Origin: Methanosarcina sp.
GTDB lineage: Archaea > Halobacteriota > Methanosarcinia > Methanosarcinales > Methanosarcinaceae
NCBI GenBank assembly: GCA_017883485.1
Contig: JADGNM010000120.1
Coordinates: 1-7,413, forward strand
Length of the DNA: 7,413 nucleotides
Reading direction: 5' to 3'
Part shown: piece by piece, positions 7,265 through 7,413 of the stretch
Position numbering within the stretch: position 1 is the first letter of the stretch
Layout of the letters: every line of letters begins with the position of its first letter
The notes under the pieces: generated by a model
The model's input: only the letters and a program-made list of their open reading frames with translations
Databases searched by the model: none
Told to the model about the DNA's origin: nothing
Translations under genes and position numbers: made by a program

Positions 7265-7272
7265 ATATATAA
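7265..7272 (-). promoter_or_regulatory. Candidate TATA box of the rps13 operon
   Basis: The minus strand reads AACCTTATATATCGG, a TATA-like TTATATAT. Initiation near 7240 would give a leader of about 120 bases containing the hairpin at 7204-7220. A second candidate lies at 7373-7380. Confidence 0.45.
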
Positions 7273-7350
7273 GGTTATCTGCACTCATATTCATGTTCAA
7301 TAAGTATTTCCAGCAAGTAACTATTCAGGTATCCTTGAAAGGTCCAAACT

Positions 7351-7369
7351 TTTTCCGGAACGGGGAAAA
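7351..7369. repeat. Inverted repeat near the right-edge TATA element
   Basis: TTTTCC (7351-7356) and GGAAAA (7364-7369) are complementary around a seven-base spacer. They lie four bases before the TATA-like sequence at 7373-7380. The position would suit an operator in a divergent promoter region, but the arms are short. Confidence 0.3.
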
Positions 7370-7372
7370 TTG

Positions 7373-7380
7373 TATATAAA
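7373..7380. promoter_or_regulatory. TATA-like element at the right edge, orientation uncertain
   Basis: It reads TATATAAA on the plus strand and TTTATATA on the minus strand. On the minus strand it would be a distal promoter for the rps13 operon with a leader of about 230 bases. On the plus strand, initiation about 25 bases downstream would fall close to an ATG at 7401 that is open to the window edge (Met-Lys-Arg-Glu), which could be the start of a divergent, nearly leaderless gene. Only four codons are visible, so no gene is called. Confidence 0.4.
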
Positions 7381-7413
7381 ATGAGTTATTTTTATCCTTT
7401 ATGAAACGTGAAG

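Overview
The window looks like chromosomal DNA of a methanogenic archaeon, most probably Methanosarcina or a close relative. The evidence is an archaeal-type ribosomal protein/RNA polymerase operon (rps13-rps4-rps11-rpoD), an RNA polymerase subunit D with two complete 4Fe-4S ferredoxin motifs (a Methanosarcina hallmark), Shine-Dalgarno sites of the GGAGG/AGGTGA type, BRE/TATA-type promoters, T-tract terminators, and a tRNA gene without an encoded CCA. The genus is inferred from protein recognition, not from a database search.

Right half (about 4400-7413, nearly all minus strand): reading leftward from a regulatory region at 7121-7413 come uS13, uS4, uS11 and RNA polymerase subunit D, tightly packed, each with its own ribosome binding site. 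A tandem T-tract terminator follows rpoD. Next is a tRNA-Leu(GAG) gene with its own strong BRE/TATA promoter and a hairpin-forming 5' leader. The order rps13-rps4-rps11-rpoD-tRNA-Leu is a classic euryarchaeal arrangement linking translation and transcription. The next genes usually expected (rpl18e, rpl13, rps9 and so on) are not in the window.

Middle (about 2990-4426): this is AT-rich, gene-poor DNA with two small plus-strand genes. One encodes a 49-aa CxxC/CxxxC zinc-ribbon-like protein at 3691-3840. The other encodes a 60-aa cysteine-containing protein at 4123-4305. Both have good ribosome binding sites. Several inverted repeats lie around them.

Left half (140-2989, minus strand): one large gene encodes a UPF0182 family membrane protein (949 aa, seven predicted membrane helices, then a large soluble domain). 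Its function is unknown. Beyond its stop, the first 117 bases hold a short open minus-strand frame with protein-like character and an 8-bp (13-bp with one bulge) hairpin. This may be a remnant or fragment of another gene.

The ribosomal operon is ordinary housekeeping DNA. I see no convincing new multi-gene system. The most interesting items are the two small cysteine proteins, the switch to accessory-looking DNA directly after the tRNA, and several structured leader or intergenic elements.
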